Position numbers and translations under genes: made by a program
Origin: Paraclostridium ghonii
Lineage (GTDB): Bacteria > Bacillota > Clostridia > Peptostreptococcales > Peptostreptococcaceae
NCBI RefSeq assembly: GCF_030815085.1
Contig: NZ_JAUSWG010000004.1
Length of the DNA stretch: 64,000 bases
Strand: one strand, 5' to 3'
Shown here: one piece after another, positions 8,148 to 17,310 of the stretch
Numbering within the stretch: the first letter of the stretch is position 1
Layout: the number at the start of each line of letters is the position of its first letter
Notes under the pieces: generated by a model
Databases searched by the model: none
Told to the model about the DNA's origin: nothing
Seen by the model: only the letters and a program-made list of their open reading frames with translations

Positions 8148-9908
8148 TTGCCATGTCTTCCTAATTTAGGTGCTAAGGCTCCTAACTTCAGTGCAAATAC
8201 AACGCAAGGCCCTATTAAATTATCCGATTATAAAGGAAAATGGGTTGTGTTATTTTCTCATCCTGGAGATTTCACACCAGTATGTACAACAGAATTTTTA
8301 TCTTTTGCAAAATACTATTCAAATTTTCAAAAAAGAAATACTGAACTTATAGGACTTAGTGTTGATAGTAATAGTTCACATTTAGCTTGGCTATATAATA
8401 TATTTTTGCATACAGGTATTGAAATTCCATTCCCTGTAATAGATGATAGAAAAATGGAAATTTCTAAGTTATATGGAATGATTTCAGAACAAATGAGTGA
8501 TTCATCTACAATAAGATCCGTTTTTATAATAGACCCAAATCAAATTTTAAGAACAATCTTATATTATCCATTAACTACAGGCAGAAATATTCCTGAAATA
8601 GTTAGAATAATAGATGCTCTTCAAACTTCAGACGAACAAAATGTTTATACTCCTGCAGACTGGTTACCTGGAATGCCTGTTATATTACCACCTCCAAAAA
8701 CTTTTAAAGAATTAAAGGAAAGAATTAAAAACTGTGATAAAAACAAAAGCTGTATGGATTGGTATTTATGTTTTATAAATGACAAAGATACTAACAATAA
8801 AAATTTAGACTATAACACTAAGTCCAACCCTAAAGGTAGACCTCAGATAAACTCCCCTAAAAATACTATTCCAATTAATCCTAATTGTCCTGATTTAAGT
8901 AGGGTTGTAGGAACGTATGTTTTAGGAGATCCGACTACTGTTGATCCGTTTTTACTTGATTTTGTGGTATATGCATTTGTGGAAATAAAACCTGATGGTA
9001 CTTTATTTGTACCAACTCCTCGTTACTTGCGTCAACTAGTTTCACTGCGCAATGATAATCCAAACTTACAAGTAATTGCAGCTATTGGTGGATGGGGGCA
9101 AGATGGTTTTTCAGATGCTGCATTAACTCCAACTTCTAGATATAACTTTGCTAGACAAGCAAACTCACTTATAAAACAGTATGACTTAGATGGTATAGAT
9201 ATAGATTGGGAGTATCCTGGAACTAGTGGTGGAGGTATTAAATCTAGACCTCAAGATAGGGAAAATTTTACGCTTTTACTAACAGCACTTAGAGATGTAA
9301 TTGGCTCAAATAAATGGTTAACCGTTGCAGGTACTGGATCAAAAGAATATATAACTAAAAGTGCAGAGATAGATAAAATAGCTCCTTTAGTTGATTATTT
9401 TAATTTAATGAGCTATGACTTTACAGCTGGGGAAACTGGAGAGAAAGGCCAAAGACACCAATCAAACTTATATACGTCTCCTCTTTCTTTACCAGGATAC
9501 AGTGTAGATATAATGATAAATAACTTAATTGAGGCTGGAATGCCACCTGAAAAAATATTAATGGGAATTCCTTTCTATGGTAGATTAGGTGCTAAAATAA
9601 CTAAATCATATGATCAACTTAGAAAAGATTTCATAAATAAAAATGGATATGTATATAAATTTGACAAAGAAGCCAAAGTTCCATATTTAGTAAAAGATGA
9701 TGAATTTGCTATGTCTTATGACGATATGTTGTCTATTTATCTAAAGACTCAATATGTTATAGATAATTGCCTTGGAGGTGTTTTCTCTTGGATGGCTCCT
9801 TATGACAAAGCTAATATCCTTGCAAAGGCAATGAGCGATGGAATTAATAGCCCTAATGAGTTAAGACGTGAAATAGAAGAAACATATGGTCCAAATTTTT
9901 TAAGTTAA
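8148..9908 (+). CDS. cotE: Peroxiredoxin-chitinase fusion, CotE-like spore coat protein
   Basis: 586 residues from TTG at 8148, which has AAGGAG seven bases upstream; the GTG at 8139 overlaps that site. Residues 5-165 are a peroxiredoxin of the 1-Cys/AhpC type with PVCTTE (peroxidatic Cys46). After a linker, residues of about 250-570 form a GH18 chitinase with the full catalytic motif DGIDIDWE (348-355, Glu355). This fusion is known from the C. difficile coat protein CotE, linked to peroxide removal and mucin/chitin-type glycan cleavage. No signal peptide is seen, as expected for a coat protein made in the mother cell. Active-site residues of both halves are intact. Confidence 0.9.
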   Translation: MPCLPNLGAKAPNFSANTTQGPIKLSDYKGKWVVLFSHPGDFTPVCTTEFLSFAKYYSNFQKRNTELIGLSVDSNSSHLAWLYNIFLHTGIEIPFPVIDDRKMEISKLYGMISEQMSDSSTIRSVFIIDPNQILRTILYYPLTTGRNIPEIVRIIDALQTSDEQNVYTPADWLPGMPVILPPPKTFKELKERIKNCDKNKSCMDWYLCFINDKDTNNKNLDYNTKSNPKGRPQINSPKNTIPINPNCPDLSRVVGTYVLGDPTTVDPFLLDFVVYAFVEIKPDGTLFVPTPRYLRQLVSLRNDNPNLQVIAAIGGWGQDGFSDAALTPTSRYNFARQANSLIKQYDLDGIDIDWEYPGTSGGGIKSRPQDRENFTLLLTALRDVIGSNKWLTVAGTGSKEYITKSAEIDKIAPLVDYFNLMSYDFTAGETGEKGQRHQSNLYTSPLSLPGYSVDIMINNLIEAGMPPEKILMGIPFYGRLGAKITKSYDQLRKDFINKNGYVYKFDKEAKVPYLVKDDEFAMSYDDMLSIYLKTQYVIDNCLGGVFSWMAPYDKANILAKAMSDGINSPNELRREIEETYGPNFLS

Positions 9909-9913
9909 AAAAT

Positions 9914-9942
9914 AGCCTATCTATAAAGATAGGCTGTTTTTT
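9914..9942 (+). terminator. Terminator of the cotE-like gene
   Basis: AGCCTATCT (9914-9922) pairs with AGATAGGCT (9927-9935), loop ATAA, followed by a run of six T. It starts five bases after the stop codon. Confidence 0.9.
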
Positions 9943-9966
9943 ATTTTTATAAAATTTAAATTTTTA

Positions 9967-9994
9967 TTTACAATTTTATTTAATATGCTATAAT
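9967..9994 (+). promoter_or_regulatory. Sigma-A promoter of the lysine-riboswitch transcript
   Basis: TTTACA (9967-9972), a 16-base spacer and TATAAT (9989-9994), with an extended TG two bases before the -10. Transcription would begin near 10001, just before the riboswitch aptamer. Confidence 0.65.
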
Positions 9995-10026
9995 AAGATA
10001 CATAAAATTAAACAGAATATAACTAA

Positions 10027-10190
10027 ATGGTAGAGGTCGCATCATTAAATAGTACTATTACTGAGGTAAAGCACCTATGATTTAATAGGAAAGGGAATGA
10101 TGCCGAAATGTATAAGTTAAGCTTAAAACTTATATGTTGGGGTTATGTATAAGATATATAACACTGTCACTTTATGTGGAGGGCTATCTT
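10027..10190 (+). ncRNA. Lysine riboswitch (L box) aptamer
   Basis: The conserved L-box blocks occur in the right order and spacing: AGAGGTCGC (10032-10040), TGAGGTA, AAAGGGAATGATGCCGAAAT (10091-10110), GTTGGGGTT, CACTGTCAC (10162-10170) and GTGGAGGGCTATC (10176-10188). The closing helix P1 pairs GGTAG (10029-10033) with CTATC (10184-10188). In known cases lysine binding promotes termination. Here it lies 130 bases before an NhaC-type transporter gene, with an intrinsic terminator between. It therefore very probably shuts off the transporter when lysine is plentiful. Confidence 0.93.
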
Positions 10191-10227
10191 TAGATTAATG
10201 TTATTATATTATTGAAACTATAATTTC

Positions 10228-10266
10228 AGGTCTAGGAGTATCTCTTTATATTCTTAGGCCTTTTTT
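10228..10266 (+). terminator. Riboswitch-controlled terminator
   Basis: AGGTCTAGGA (10228-10237) pairs with TCTTAGGCCT (10252-10261) using two G-T pairs, followed by a run of T to 10266. It sits between the lysine aptamer and the NhaC start, so it is the probable expression platform of transcriptional attenuation. Confidence 0.85.
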
Positions 10267-10321
10267 AGTATCATTCTCCATTTCACGTTATATTCTCAAT
10301 ACATTATTTGGAGGTTAAATT

Positions 10322-11743
10322 ATGTTAAAAAAAGAAAAAAGACAAGCTTCACTCGGCGATTCGATTTTGTGTATAGGATTTTTAGTTTTTATACTATCTA
10401 TATCATTGACTAAATTAGAACTTTCCGCTCATATACCTTTAGTATTAGGTGGTGTCTTCTGTGGATTTATTGCGATATTCAAATTAGGCTTTACATGGAA
10501 AGAACTTGAAGAAGGTATATTATCAACTATAAACTCTACTATGCAAGCTATTATAATTTTATTAATTGTCGGCATGTTAATTGGTACATGGATAATTTCA
10601 GGAGTTGTTCCAAGTATGATATATTGGGGGCTAAATATAATTTCTCCAGGAATATTTTTAGTTGCTACAACTATAATATGTTCTATAGTATCTATATCTA
10701 CAGGTTCTTCTTGGACTACAGTTGGTACTATAGGTATAGCTCTTTTAGGTATAGGAAGTGCTCTTGGAATTCCTAAAGAAATAATAGCTGGTGCTATAAT
10801 TTCAGGTGCATACTTTGGAGATAAAATGTCTCCACTTTCAGATACAACAAACCTAGCTCCTGCTATGGCTGGTACTAATTTATTTACACATATAAAACAC
10901 ATGCTTTACTCAACTATACCAGCATATGTTATTTCACTTATTATATATGCTGTAATTGGATTTAGATATGCAGGTCAAACTATAGATAATAGTCAAATTT
11001 TACAAATACAACAAGCTCTAGCTTCAAATTATAATACACTATCTCCTTTTTTACTGCTAATACCTGTTATGGTTATAGTAATGGTTATATTTAAAGTTCC
11101 AGCTGTTCCAGGCTTAATTATAGGTACATTGCTTGGAGGCTTTGTAGCTATAGTTTTCCAGGGTACTTCAATTAAAGAAGTTTTAGAAGTTGCTCAAGTT
11201 GGTTATACATCAAATAGTGGAATGGCCTTTGTCGATGAACTATTAACTCGTGGTGGACTTGATAGTATGCTAGGTACAGTATCACTTATGTTATGTGCGT
11301 TAACTACAGGTGGAATACTTGAAAAGACTGGAATGTTAGAAGCTTTAGCTTCTGCTATATTAAAATTTGCAAAAGGAACTTTTGGTTTAGTGGCTGCAAC
11401 TATCTTTACGTGTATAGGAACTAATTTAGCAGTAGCTGATCAGTACTTAGCAATAGTACTACCTGGAAGTATGTATAAGGAAGCATTTAAAAAGCAAGGT
11501 CTTCGCCCTGAAAATCTTTCTCGTGCATTAGAAGACAGTGCAACTATAACATCTCCTCTTATTCCTTGGAATACATGTGGTGCATACATGAGTGCTACTC
11601 TTGGAGTTGGTTCCTTTGCATTTTTACCATTTGCATTTTTCAATTTACTATGTCCTTTAATTTCATTGACTTTAGCTGCTACAGGATTTGGTATTACAAA
11701 ATTATCAGATGAAAATGATGAACTTAAAAGTTCTGTTGCATAA
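10322..11743 (+). CDS. NhaC family transporter, probably lysine uptake
   Basis: 473 residues with about 11-12 membrane segments. Signatures of the NhaC-type Na+/H+ antiporter superfamily include TGSSWTTVGTIGIALLGIG and FGDKMSPLSDTTN. GGAGG lies 7 bases before the ATG. Family annotation alone would say sodium/proton antiporter. The lysine riboswitch directly upstream makes a lysine carrier, probably exchanging or co-transporting ions, much more likely; riboswitch-linked NhaC proteins are known in Firmicutes. A second NhaC homologue is in the lysine fermentation operon at 21620-23119, without a riboswitch. Confidence 0.85.
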   Translation: MLKKEKRQASLGDSILCIGFLVFILSISLTKLELSAHIPLVLGGVFCGFIAIFKLGFTWKELEEGILSTINSTMQAIIILLIVGMLIGTWIISGVVPSMIYWGLNIISPGIFLVATTIICSIVSISTGSSWTTVGTIGIALLGIGSALGIPKEIIAGAIISGAYFGDKMSPLSDTTNLAPAMAGTNLFTHIKHMLYSTIPAYVISLIIYAVIGFRYAGQTIDNSQILQIQQALASNYNTLSPFLLLIPVMVIVMVIFKVPAVPGLIIGTLLGGFVAIVFQGTSIKEVLEVAQVGYTSNSGMAFVDELLTRGGLDSMLGTVSLMLCALTTGGILEKTGMLEALASAILKFAKGTFGLVAATIFTCIGTNLAVADQYLAIVLPGSMYKEAFKKQGLRPENLSRALEDSATITSPLIPWNTCGAYMSATLGVGSFAFLPFAFFNLLCPLISLTLAATGFGITKLSDENDELKSSVA

Positions 11744-11746
11744 GTT

Positions 11747-11769
11747 AAGGATGGGAATTTCCCATCCTT
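11747..11769 (+). terminator. Terminator between convergent genes
   Basis: AAGGATGGG (11747-11755) pairs with CCCATCCTT (11761-11769), loop AATTT, followed on the plus strand by TTATTTTTT. It serves the NhaC gene and may also stop the convergent activator transcript. Confidence 0.8.
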
Positions 11770-12528
11770 TTATTTTTTATATCCAATAATCGCAGCTCCT
11801 AATGCTCCTATTATTTGAGTATCCTCAGATATGAATATTTTTTTTCCTAAATTTTCTTCAATCATTTTTACTAAAACACTACTTTTAGCAACTCCTCCAG
11901 TAAATGCTATATCATCTAATATATCAATCCTAGACAGCATGGCCTTTGACCTATTTGCTATAGATTGAAGTATTCCTGATGCTATGGATTCTTTAGATAT
12001 ATTTTTAGCTAGCAAACTAATAATTTCTGATTCTGCAAAAACAGTGCACATACTTGATATATCTTGTGGTATAGAATCTTTTGCTAATTTATCAATGCTC
12101 TCTACATCACTTCCTAATAAATTAGATGTGACTTGTAAAAATCTCCCTGTTCCTGCTGCACATTTATCATTCATTATAAAGTTTGATACATTTCCACAAT
12201 CATCTAAATTTATAACCTTACTATCTTGCCCACCTATATCTAATATTGTTCTTATATTATTGTTTAAAAAGTGTATTCCTTTTGCATGGCATGTTATTTC
12301 TGTAACTTTCTTATCTACAAAGTCCATACTAACTCTTCCATACCCAGTTCCTATAACTTTTTTTAATTTATCTTTGTCTATATCACAAATAAGTTTTTTA
12401 TAAACTTCTAGCGATGCACTTTTAGGACTCCAACCTGTTGGTATTACAATTTTTCGGACTATTTTTTCTCCATCAAATAAAATACCTTTTGTTGCTACAG
12501 ACCCAGAGTCTATGCCTATACTATACAT
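11770..12528 (-). CDS. ATPase activator of a double-cubane-cluster reductase (BcrAD/BadFG/HgdC family)
   Basis: 252 residues of the acetate/sugar-kinase fold. Phosphate-binding loops are at residues 5-12 (GIDSGSVA) and 97-104 (DIGGQDSK). Two cysteines, Cys123 (NDKCAAGTGRF) and Cys161 (SSMCTVFAESE), can hold the [4Fe-4S] cluster shared between two subunits. Such proteins use ATP to push a low-potential electron into a partner reductase or dehydratase. The partner gene starts just upstream (13-base gap, same strand). Length and pairing resemble E. coli YjiL/YjiM. The substrate is unknown. Confidence 0.88.
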   Translation of the reverse strand: MYSIGIDSGSVATKGILFDGEKIVRKIVIPTGWSPKSASLEVYKKLICDIDKDKLKKVIGTGYGRVSMDFVDKKVTEITCHAKGIHFLNNNIRTILDIGGQDSKVINLDDCGNVSNFIMNDKCAAGTGRFLQVTSNLLGSDVESIDKLAKDSIPQDISSMCTVFAESEIISLLAKNISKESIASGILQSIANRSKAMLSRIDILDDIAFTGGVAKSSVLVKMIEENLGKKIFISEDTQIIGALGAAIIGYKK

Positions 12529-12541
12529 AAAATCCCCCTAT

Positions 12542-13696
12542 TTAGTCTATCATTTCTACAAAAGCTTCAAACCTAGTTCTTAATTGTTCTGTATCAGATT
12601 TAGAATAATCTGTTTCTATTGCCATGTAAGGCTTATTTTTAACATTATTTACAAATTGTTTAATTCTGTAGCTTTCTACGTTAAACGTATGACATGCTTG
12701 AAGTACAACATCTATAACTCCATCTACCTTATACTCATCCATAAGTCTATCTATTAACTCTATTCTTGCATCATTATTTACCATACATGAACAAGCTATG
12801 TTTATATATTTTTTAGCAATTGCATCTATTGGGTCTGGATTATTTTCATCTACTAGCTCATCATTGGATCTTATTCCACCACAAAGTTCGTATCCAACAA
12901 CTACAGCTCCACTTTCTTCTATAGTTTTTACTATTTTTTCACTTACACCACCTATTGGACATCCTGTTATAAGAATCCTTGGCTTATCTTCACTTACAGG
13001 TCTTTCACCTTTTTCATATTTTTCTTTTATAGACGCTGTTAAATCTTTTATGCTTTGTTTTAACTCAACTCTGTCAAATTTAAATCCTGAATTGTATAAA
13101 ACTTGATACATCTCAAACCCATTCATTGGCGGTGGTACTAATTTACCTAATTCATAAAACTCTTTTAGTAACCTTCTTTCTTCATTTTTATCTTTTATAG
13201 CCTCTCTTATATCATCTTCAGTTATTTTCACTGCAAATTTATTTTCTATTTCTTCTTTTAAAACTACTATTTCATTTTTCCACAGTTCAAATGAATGCTT
13301 TCCATTTTTACTATTTGGAAGTTGCATTAAATGTAGATCTTTTATTTTTGACAATTCTTCATACATTTTCTTTTTGCCATCACACGTAGTTTCTGCAATT
13401 AATAAATCTGAAAAGTAAAAATATGGACAAGTATCTGTTATTGCATGTCCAAAACTTGATTTTATAAGTGGACAAAGATTTCTTGGTAGAATTTTTTCAG
13501 CTGATGCTATTGGTTCTTCACTTACTCCGCAAACCCCAACTGTTACAGCTTTTGCAGCCATAGGTATTTCAACTGGAGTAAATGCACAAAATACTCCAAC
13601 TAATTTTTTCCCGCTCTCTTTTAATTCCTTAGCTTTTATAAATCCATTTCTTCTAGCTTCACTAAATTCTTCGAACTTTTCTGGTAACGATATCAT
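12542..13696 (-). CDS. Double-cubane-cluster anaerobic reductase (2-hydroxyacyl-CoA dehydratase family, YjiM-like)
   Basis: 384 residues of the HgdB/FldB family, and a single subunit rather than the usual alpha/beta pair. Conserved cysteines include Cys75 (NLCPLIKSSFG), Cys90 (DTCPYFYFSD) and Cys105 (ETTCDGKKK), with more near ACSCMVNNDA and QACHTFN. Length and sequence style match YjiM and the double-cubane-cluster protein DCCP, which carries an [Fe8S9] cluster and is driven by the neighbouring ATPase. DCCP reduces small molecules such as acetylene in vitro; its natural substrate is not known. An oxygen-sensitive cytoplasmic enzyme is expected. GGGGGAG precedes the ATG by 9 bases. Confidence 0.85.
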   Translation of the reverse strand: MISLPEKFEEFSEARRNGFIKAKELKESGKKLVGVFCAFTPVEIPMAAKAVTVGVCGVSEEPIASAEKILPRNLCPLIKSSFGHAITDTCPYFYFSDLLIAETTCDGKKKMYEELSKIKDLHLMQLPNSKNGKHSFELWKNEIVVLKEEIENKFAVKITEDDIREAIKDKNEERRLLKEFYELGKLVPPPMNGFEMYQVLYNSGFKFDRVELKQSIKDLTASIKEKYEKGERPVSEDKPRILITGCPIGGVSEKIVKTIEESGAVVVGYELCGGIRSNDELVDENNPDPIDAIAKKYINIACSCMVNNDARIELIDRLMDEYKVDGVIDVVLQACHTFNVESYRIKQFVNNVKNKPYMAIETDYSKSDTEQLRTRFEAFVEMID

Positions 13697-13814
13697 TTAA
13701 TTTCACTCCCCCCATAATTTCACTATTTACATCAAATTTTATCACATTTGGTATTTTTATGTAAAATAGTAAAAAACGATATTTATTAATCTAGATATAG
13801 TCTTTCGCTATAAT

Positions 13815-14768
13815 TTATTGCCTAATGATTACAAAACTCATATACGCTACATATGTTAAAATCAAAATTATACCTTCAAATCTATTTACTTGCTTTTTAC
13901 TTATAGCAAATATGTATGTCATTGTTGTAACAAAAAACATAATAATCATATCAACAAATACTATAGGTTGAACATTTATAGTATGTATTATTGATGATGA
14001 TCCTAAAACAAATAATATATTAAATACATTTGATCCTATTATATTTCCCATGGCAATATCACTTTCACCTTTTTTAGCAGCTACAATACTCGTTACAAAT
14101 TCAGGTAGTGATGTTCCTATAGAAACTATAGTAAGTCCAACTAAATTTTCACTCATACCTAAATCAATAGCTATATTTGTCGCACTATCTACAACTAAAT
14201 TCCCACCTATTATAATCCCTATAATTCCAGCTATACTTAACAATATACTCTTTCCAATAGGATTTCTTGAACTTCCTTGTTCAACATCCATCTCTTCTTT
14301 AGATGCTAGCGCCATCTCCAATAAATAGTACATAAATATAGAAAATAGAGCAAATAACATAAGTCCATCAGATCTTGTAAGTGCATTTTCATTATATCCT
14401 TGAAACTTTATATCATGAGATAATATAAGTAAAACCAAAGATGCTAGAAGTGCAAATGGGAACTCTTTTATTATAGTTGTTTTTTGAACCTTTACAGGAG
14501 CTATTATAGCAGATACCCCTAAAACACATAATAGATTAAAAATATTTGATCCTACTACATTGGCTATAGCTATATCATTTTGACCTTTCATAGCTGCTGA
14601 AATACTTACTGCTCCTTCTGGTGCACTTGTTCCAAATGCAACTATTGTAAGCCCAATTATTATCGTAGGTATATTTAATGACTTTGCAATTGAAGATGCT
14701 CCAACAACAAAGAAATCAGCACACTTTATCAATACTATAAATCCAATTAAAAGTATTATATACTTCAT
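13815..14768 (-). CDS. Calcium/sodium antiporter (CaCA family, YrbG-like)
   Basis: 317 residues with ten predicted membrane segments in two inverted halves. Each half has its ion-binding alpha repeat: GTSAPEGAVS (about residues 46-55) and GTSLPEFVTS (about 213-222). The acidic residues of both repeats are intact, so it should exchange Ca2+ for Na+ or H+. A central charged loop (KEEMDVEQGSSRN) separates the halves. It is a single gene after the reductase pair, with a 118-base gap. Confidence 0.88.
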   Translation of the reverse strand: MKYIILLIGFIVLIKCADFFVVGASSIAKSLNIPTIIIGLTIVAFGTSAPEGAVSISAAMKGQNDIAIANVVGSNIFNLLCVLGVSAIIAPVKVQKTTIIKEFPFALLASLVLLILSHDIKFQGYNENALTRSDGLMLFALFSIFMYYLLEMALASKEEMDVEQGSSRNPIGKSILLSIAGIIGIIIGGNLVVDSATNIAIDLGMSENLVGLTIVSIGTSLPEFVTSIVAAKKGESDIAMGNIIGSNVFNILFVLGSSSIIHTINVQPIVFVDMIIMFFVTTMTYIFAISKKQVNRFEGIILILTYVAYMSFVIIRQ

Positions 14769-14888
14769 AAAATTTTACTCCTTTTTTAGATTTATATTAA
14801 CCATATATAATAATATTTATTACATTTACTGACAATACATTATAAAATTGTATTAATACAATTTATTTATTTTACATTTATATATAAA

Positions 14889-14916
14889 TTGATCTATTTT
14901 AATAGTAATATATACT
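14889..14916 (+). promoter_or_regulatory. Sigma-A promoter of the pyridoxal kinase gene
   Basis: TTGATC (14889-14894), a 16-base spacer and TATACT (14911-14916), about 29 bases before the start codon. Confidence 0.45.
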
Positions 14917-14944
14917 TATACTTTATTTAAAGGAGTTTTGTTTT

Positions 14945-15763
14945 ATGGTAAAAAAGGTAGCTGCTATCCATGATTTATCCGGAATAGGAAGATGTTCTTT
15001 AACTGTAGCACTTCCAATACTATCAGCTTTAAAAGTTCAATGTTGCCCATTTCCAACAGCTATACTGTCAAGTCAAACAAATTTTCCAAAGTATTCATTT
15101 TTAGATTTAACAAACGAAATGAATAACTATAAAAAAATTTGGACTGACCTTAATATAAGTTTTGATTGTATATATAGTGGATTTTTAGGGTCTAAAGATC
15201 AAATCGATATAGTTTTAAGTTTTATAGGTGAAAATAAAAATTCATTAGTAATCGTAGATCCTGTAATGGGGGATGATGGAGATTTGTATCCTATATTCGA
15301 TATTGATATGTGTAAAAAAATTAAGAGCCTTGTACAAAAATCAGATATAGTTACACCTAATCTAACAGAGGCTCTTATACTAATTGGAGAAGATTTTAAA
15401 AATATAGAATTAAAAAAATCTAATCTTATACATATTGCAAAACAAGTTTCTGATTTGGGGCCTAGTAAAGTTGTTATTACCGGTATAAAAATTGAAGATA
15501 CAATTTATAATTTGTCTTTTGACAAATCATTAGATGAAATATATTTTACATCTACTCCTTTTAACAATATATCTTATAGTGGAACGGGTGATGTGTTTAC
15601 TTCTATACTTACTGGTATGTTATTAAATGGATACTCATTAAAGAGTAGTGTAATTAAAGCTAACGACTTTATAAGTAAGGTTATTTCATATACATCTAAA
15701 TTTAATACTGATAAAAATGACGGAATTATGTTTGAGATGTTTTTAAGTGAACTTACAAATTAA
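14945..15763 (+). CDS. pdxY: Pyridoxal/pyridoxamine kinase (PdxY/PdxK-like)
   Basis: 272 residues of the ribokinase fold. The start IHDLSGIGRCSLTVALPIL is typical of pyridoxal kinases. IVDPVMGDDG (around residue 104) and the C-terminal anion-hole motif SGTGDVFTS (about 217-225, catalytic Asp221) are intact. It phosphorylates pyridoxal-type vitamers to make PLP. This fits a genome with PLP-dependent KamA and KamDE, although there is no direct linkage to those genes. AAAGGAG precedes the ATG by 9 bases. Confidence 0.9.
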   Translation: MVKKVAAIHDLSGIGRCSLTVALPILSALKVQCCPFPTAILSSQTNFPKYSFLDLTNEMNNYKKIWTDLNISFDCIYSGFLGSKDQIDIVLSFIGENKNSLVIVDPVMGDDGDLYPIFDIDMCKKIKSLVQKSDIVTPNLTEALILIGEDFKNIELKKSNLIHIAKQVSDLGPSKVVITGIKIEDTIYNLSFDKSLDEIYFTSTPFNNISYSGTGDVFTSILTGMLLNGYSLKSSVIKANDFISKVISYTSKFNTDKNDGIMFEMFLSELTN

Positions 15764-15802
15764 AATTAGACACTTAAATTTTTAATTTAAGTGTCTAATT
15801 TT
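15762..15802 (+). terminator. Bidirectional terminator between pdxY and the secreted unknown protein
   Basis: Arms 15762-15779 and 15785-15802 pair over 18 bases (A4TTAGACACTTAAAT and its complement). T and A runs on both sides suit both convergent genes. The stop codon of pdxY lies at the base of the stem. Confidence 0.8.
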
Positions 15803-15808
15803 AATAAT

Positions 15809-16312
15809 TTAATGATTCTTTTGTAAAAGTCCATAGTTTACTTTTAATTTAAATTTATTATTTTTCAATACAATTTTATATCCACTTAAATATATTTCTT
15901 TTAAATTTTTAACTATATCAGGTTTGTTATCTATAAAGTTAAATTTATGGACACTTATATCTTTATAATTGTTCATATCGTTTAATATATTAAGTTCTGA
16001 CTTTAAATTTTGTTTTGTTTGTATATTTCTAACATTTTTCTTATACATTTTATCAAACTCTAATTGATAAGAGTGTAATTTTTTTTCATTATAATCTATT
16101 ACTTTATCTATCATATTTTCTTTTATAATCACATCCTCTATATTTATAAAGTTATGATCTAAATAAGCTAATATATACTTGGCGTCTGTCTCGTTTTCTA
16201 TAAATTTATTTAATTTATTGTTTATATAATTATCATTGCAAAATACATTAATATTAATATTTATAAAAATTATAGTTAAAGCTAAAATTGAAATTTTTAA
16301 TATCTTTTTCAT
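15809..16312 (-). CDS. Predicted secreted protein of unknown function
   Basis: 167 residues. A typical signal peptide starts MKKILKISILALTIIFINI, with likely cleavage near residue 25 (VFC-ND). The mature part is Lys/Asn-rich and mostly helical, with no cysteines or motifs that I recognise. AAAGGAG precedes the ATG. It lies divergently from pdaA and ends in a hairpin shared with pdxY. Its position beside a spore-cortex gene may be coincidence. Confidence 0.6.
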   Translation of the reverse strand: MKKILKISILALTIIFINININVFCNDNYINNKLNKFIENETDAKYILAYLDHNFINIEDVIIKENMIDKVIDYNEKKLHSYQLEFDKMYKKNVRNIQTKQNLKSELNILNDMNNYKDISVHKFNFIDNKPDIVKNLKEIYLSGYKIVLKNNKFKLKVNYGLLQKNH

Positions 16313-16446
16313 ATTTATCTCCTTTGAATTCCATATCTTAATATATTATTTCCTAAATTTTTATTTATTTATCCTATTTTTTCATAGATTATATTTAGAT
16401 AATATGTAAAAAATATATTTAACGTTGAATTTATAGAGGTGATAAA

Positions 16447-17310
16447 ATGAATAATCCCAAAAAAAGAAATTCTTTTTTTATAATTGCATTTTTTATAATT
16501 TCAGCTTTTTTAGTAGGTGGTAAGTTCGATTTATTTGATAAAATCAAAACTCAAATATTAAATACAGACCAAACAACTAAGGAATATAGTTGGTATTTCA
16601 ATCCAAGAAATGATGGAAAGCAACCTACACCTATTAAGGAGGCTTCTTTTTTCAAAAAATATAATGCATATTATGTTGGAAATCCTGCTGAAAAGGTATT
16701 ATATTTGACTTTTGATGCTGGATATGAAAGTGGAAATACTGAAAAAATATTAGACACTTTAAAAAAACATAATGCACCTGCTGCATTCTTTGTAGTAGAT
16801 CATTATTTAAAATCAAATCCTGAAATGGTAAAAAGAATGACCCAAGAAGGACATTTAGTCTGTAATCATTCAAAATCTCATCCTTCTATGGCTAGTATAA
16901 CTGATTTTAATAAGTTTAAAGAAGAAATTGTTACTGTAGAAAATAGATATAAAGAAATAACTGGAAAAAGTATGCCTAAATACTTTAGACCTCCTATGGG
17001 TAAGTTTAGTGAAAAATCACTTGAATATACTCAGCAGTTAGGATATGACACTATATTTTGGAGTTTTGCTTATGTAGATTGGTATGAAAATAAGCAACCT
17101 AGTCATGAAGAGGCTAAACATAAAATTTTCACTAGAACACATCCTGGAGCTATATTACTTCTTCATCCTAACTCAAAAACGAATGCAGATATATTAGATG
17201 ATGTTTTGACTCATTGGGAACAAGAAGGTTATACAGTAAAAAGCTTAGATCACCTTACAAAAAAGAAATCATCTAATAATACTGATTTAAAAATATTAGA
17301 AAATAAATAA
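16447..17310 (+). CDS. pdaA: PdaA-like polysaccharide deacetylase (spore cortex muramic-delta-lactam)
   Basis: 287 residues with an N-terminal membrane anchor (residues 9-27) and a NodB-type deacetylase domain (about 75-270). Metal and catalytic motifs are intact: TFDAGYE (Asp of motif 1), NHSKSHP (the two metal His), RPPMGKFS and LLHPNS. The pre-domain WYFNPRNDGKQPTPI and the DAGYE variant are typical of PdaA. PdaA deacetylates N-acetylmuramic acid on the way to muramic-delta-lactam, needed for spore germination. AGAGGTG lies 7 bases before the ATG. Confidence 0.9.
   Translation: MNNPKKRNSFFIIAFFIISAFLVGGKFDLFDKIKTQILNTDQTTKEYSWYFNPRNDGKQPTPIKEASFFKKYNAYYVGNPAEKVLYLTFDAGYESGNTEKILDTLKKHNAPAAFFVVDHYLKSNPEMVKRMTQEGHLVCNHSKSHPSMASITDFNKFKEEIVTVENRYKEITGKSMPKYFRPPMGKFSEKSLEYTQQLGYDTIFWSFAYVDWYENKQPSHEEAKHKIFTRTHPGAILLLHPNSKTNADILDDVLTHWEQEGYTVKSLDHLTKKKSSNNTDLKILENK

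Noticed and set aside
10429..10902. Long minus-strand open frame inside the NhaC gene
   Set aside because: A shadow frame; the plus strand encodes a clear membrane transporter with riboswitch and ribosome site.
13697..13814. Possible terminator after the Ca/Na exchanger (ATAGCGAAAGACTAT)
   Set aside because: Stem too short and not followed directly by a U run.
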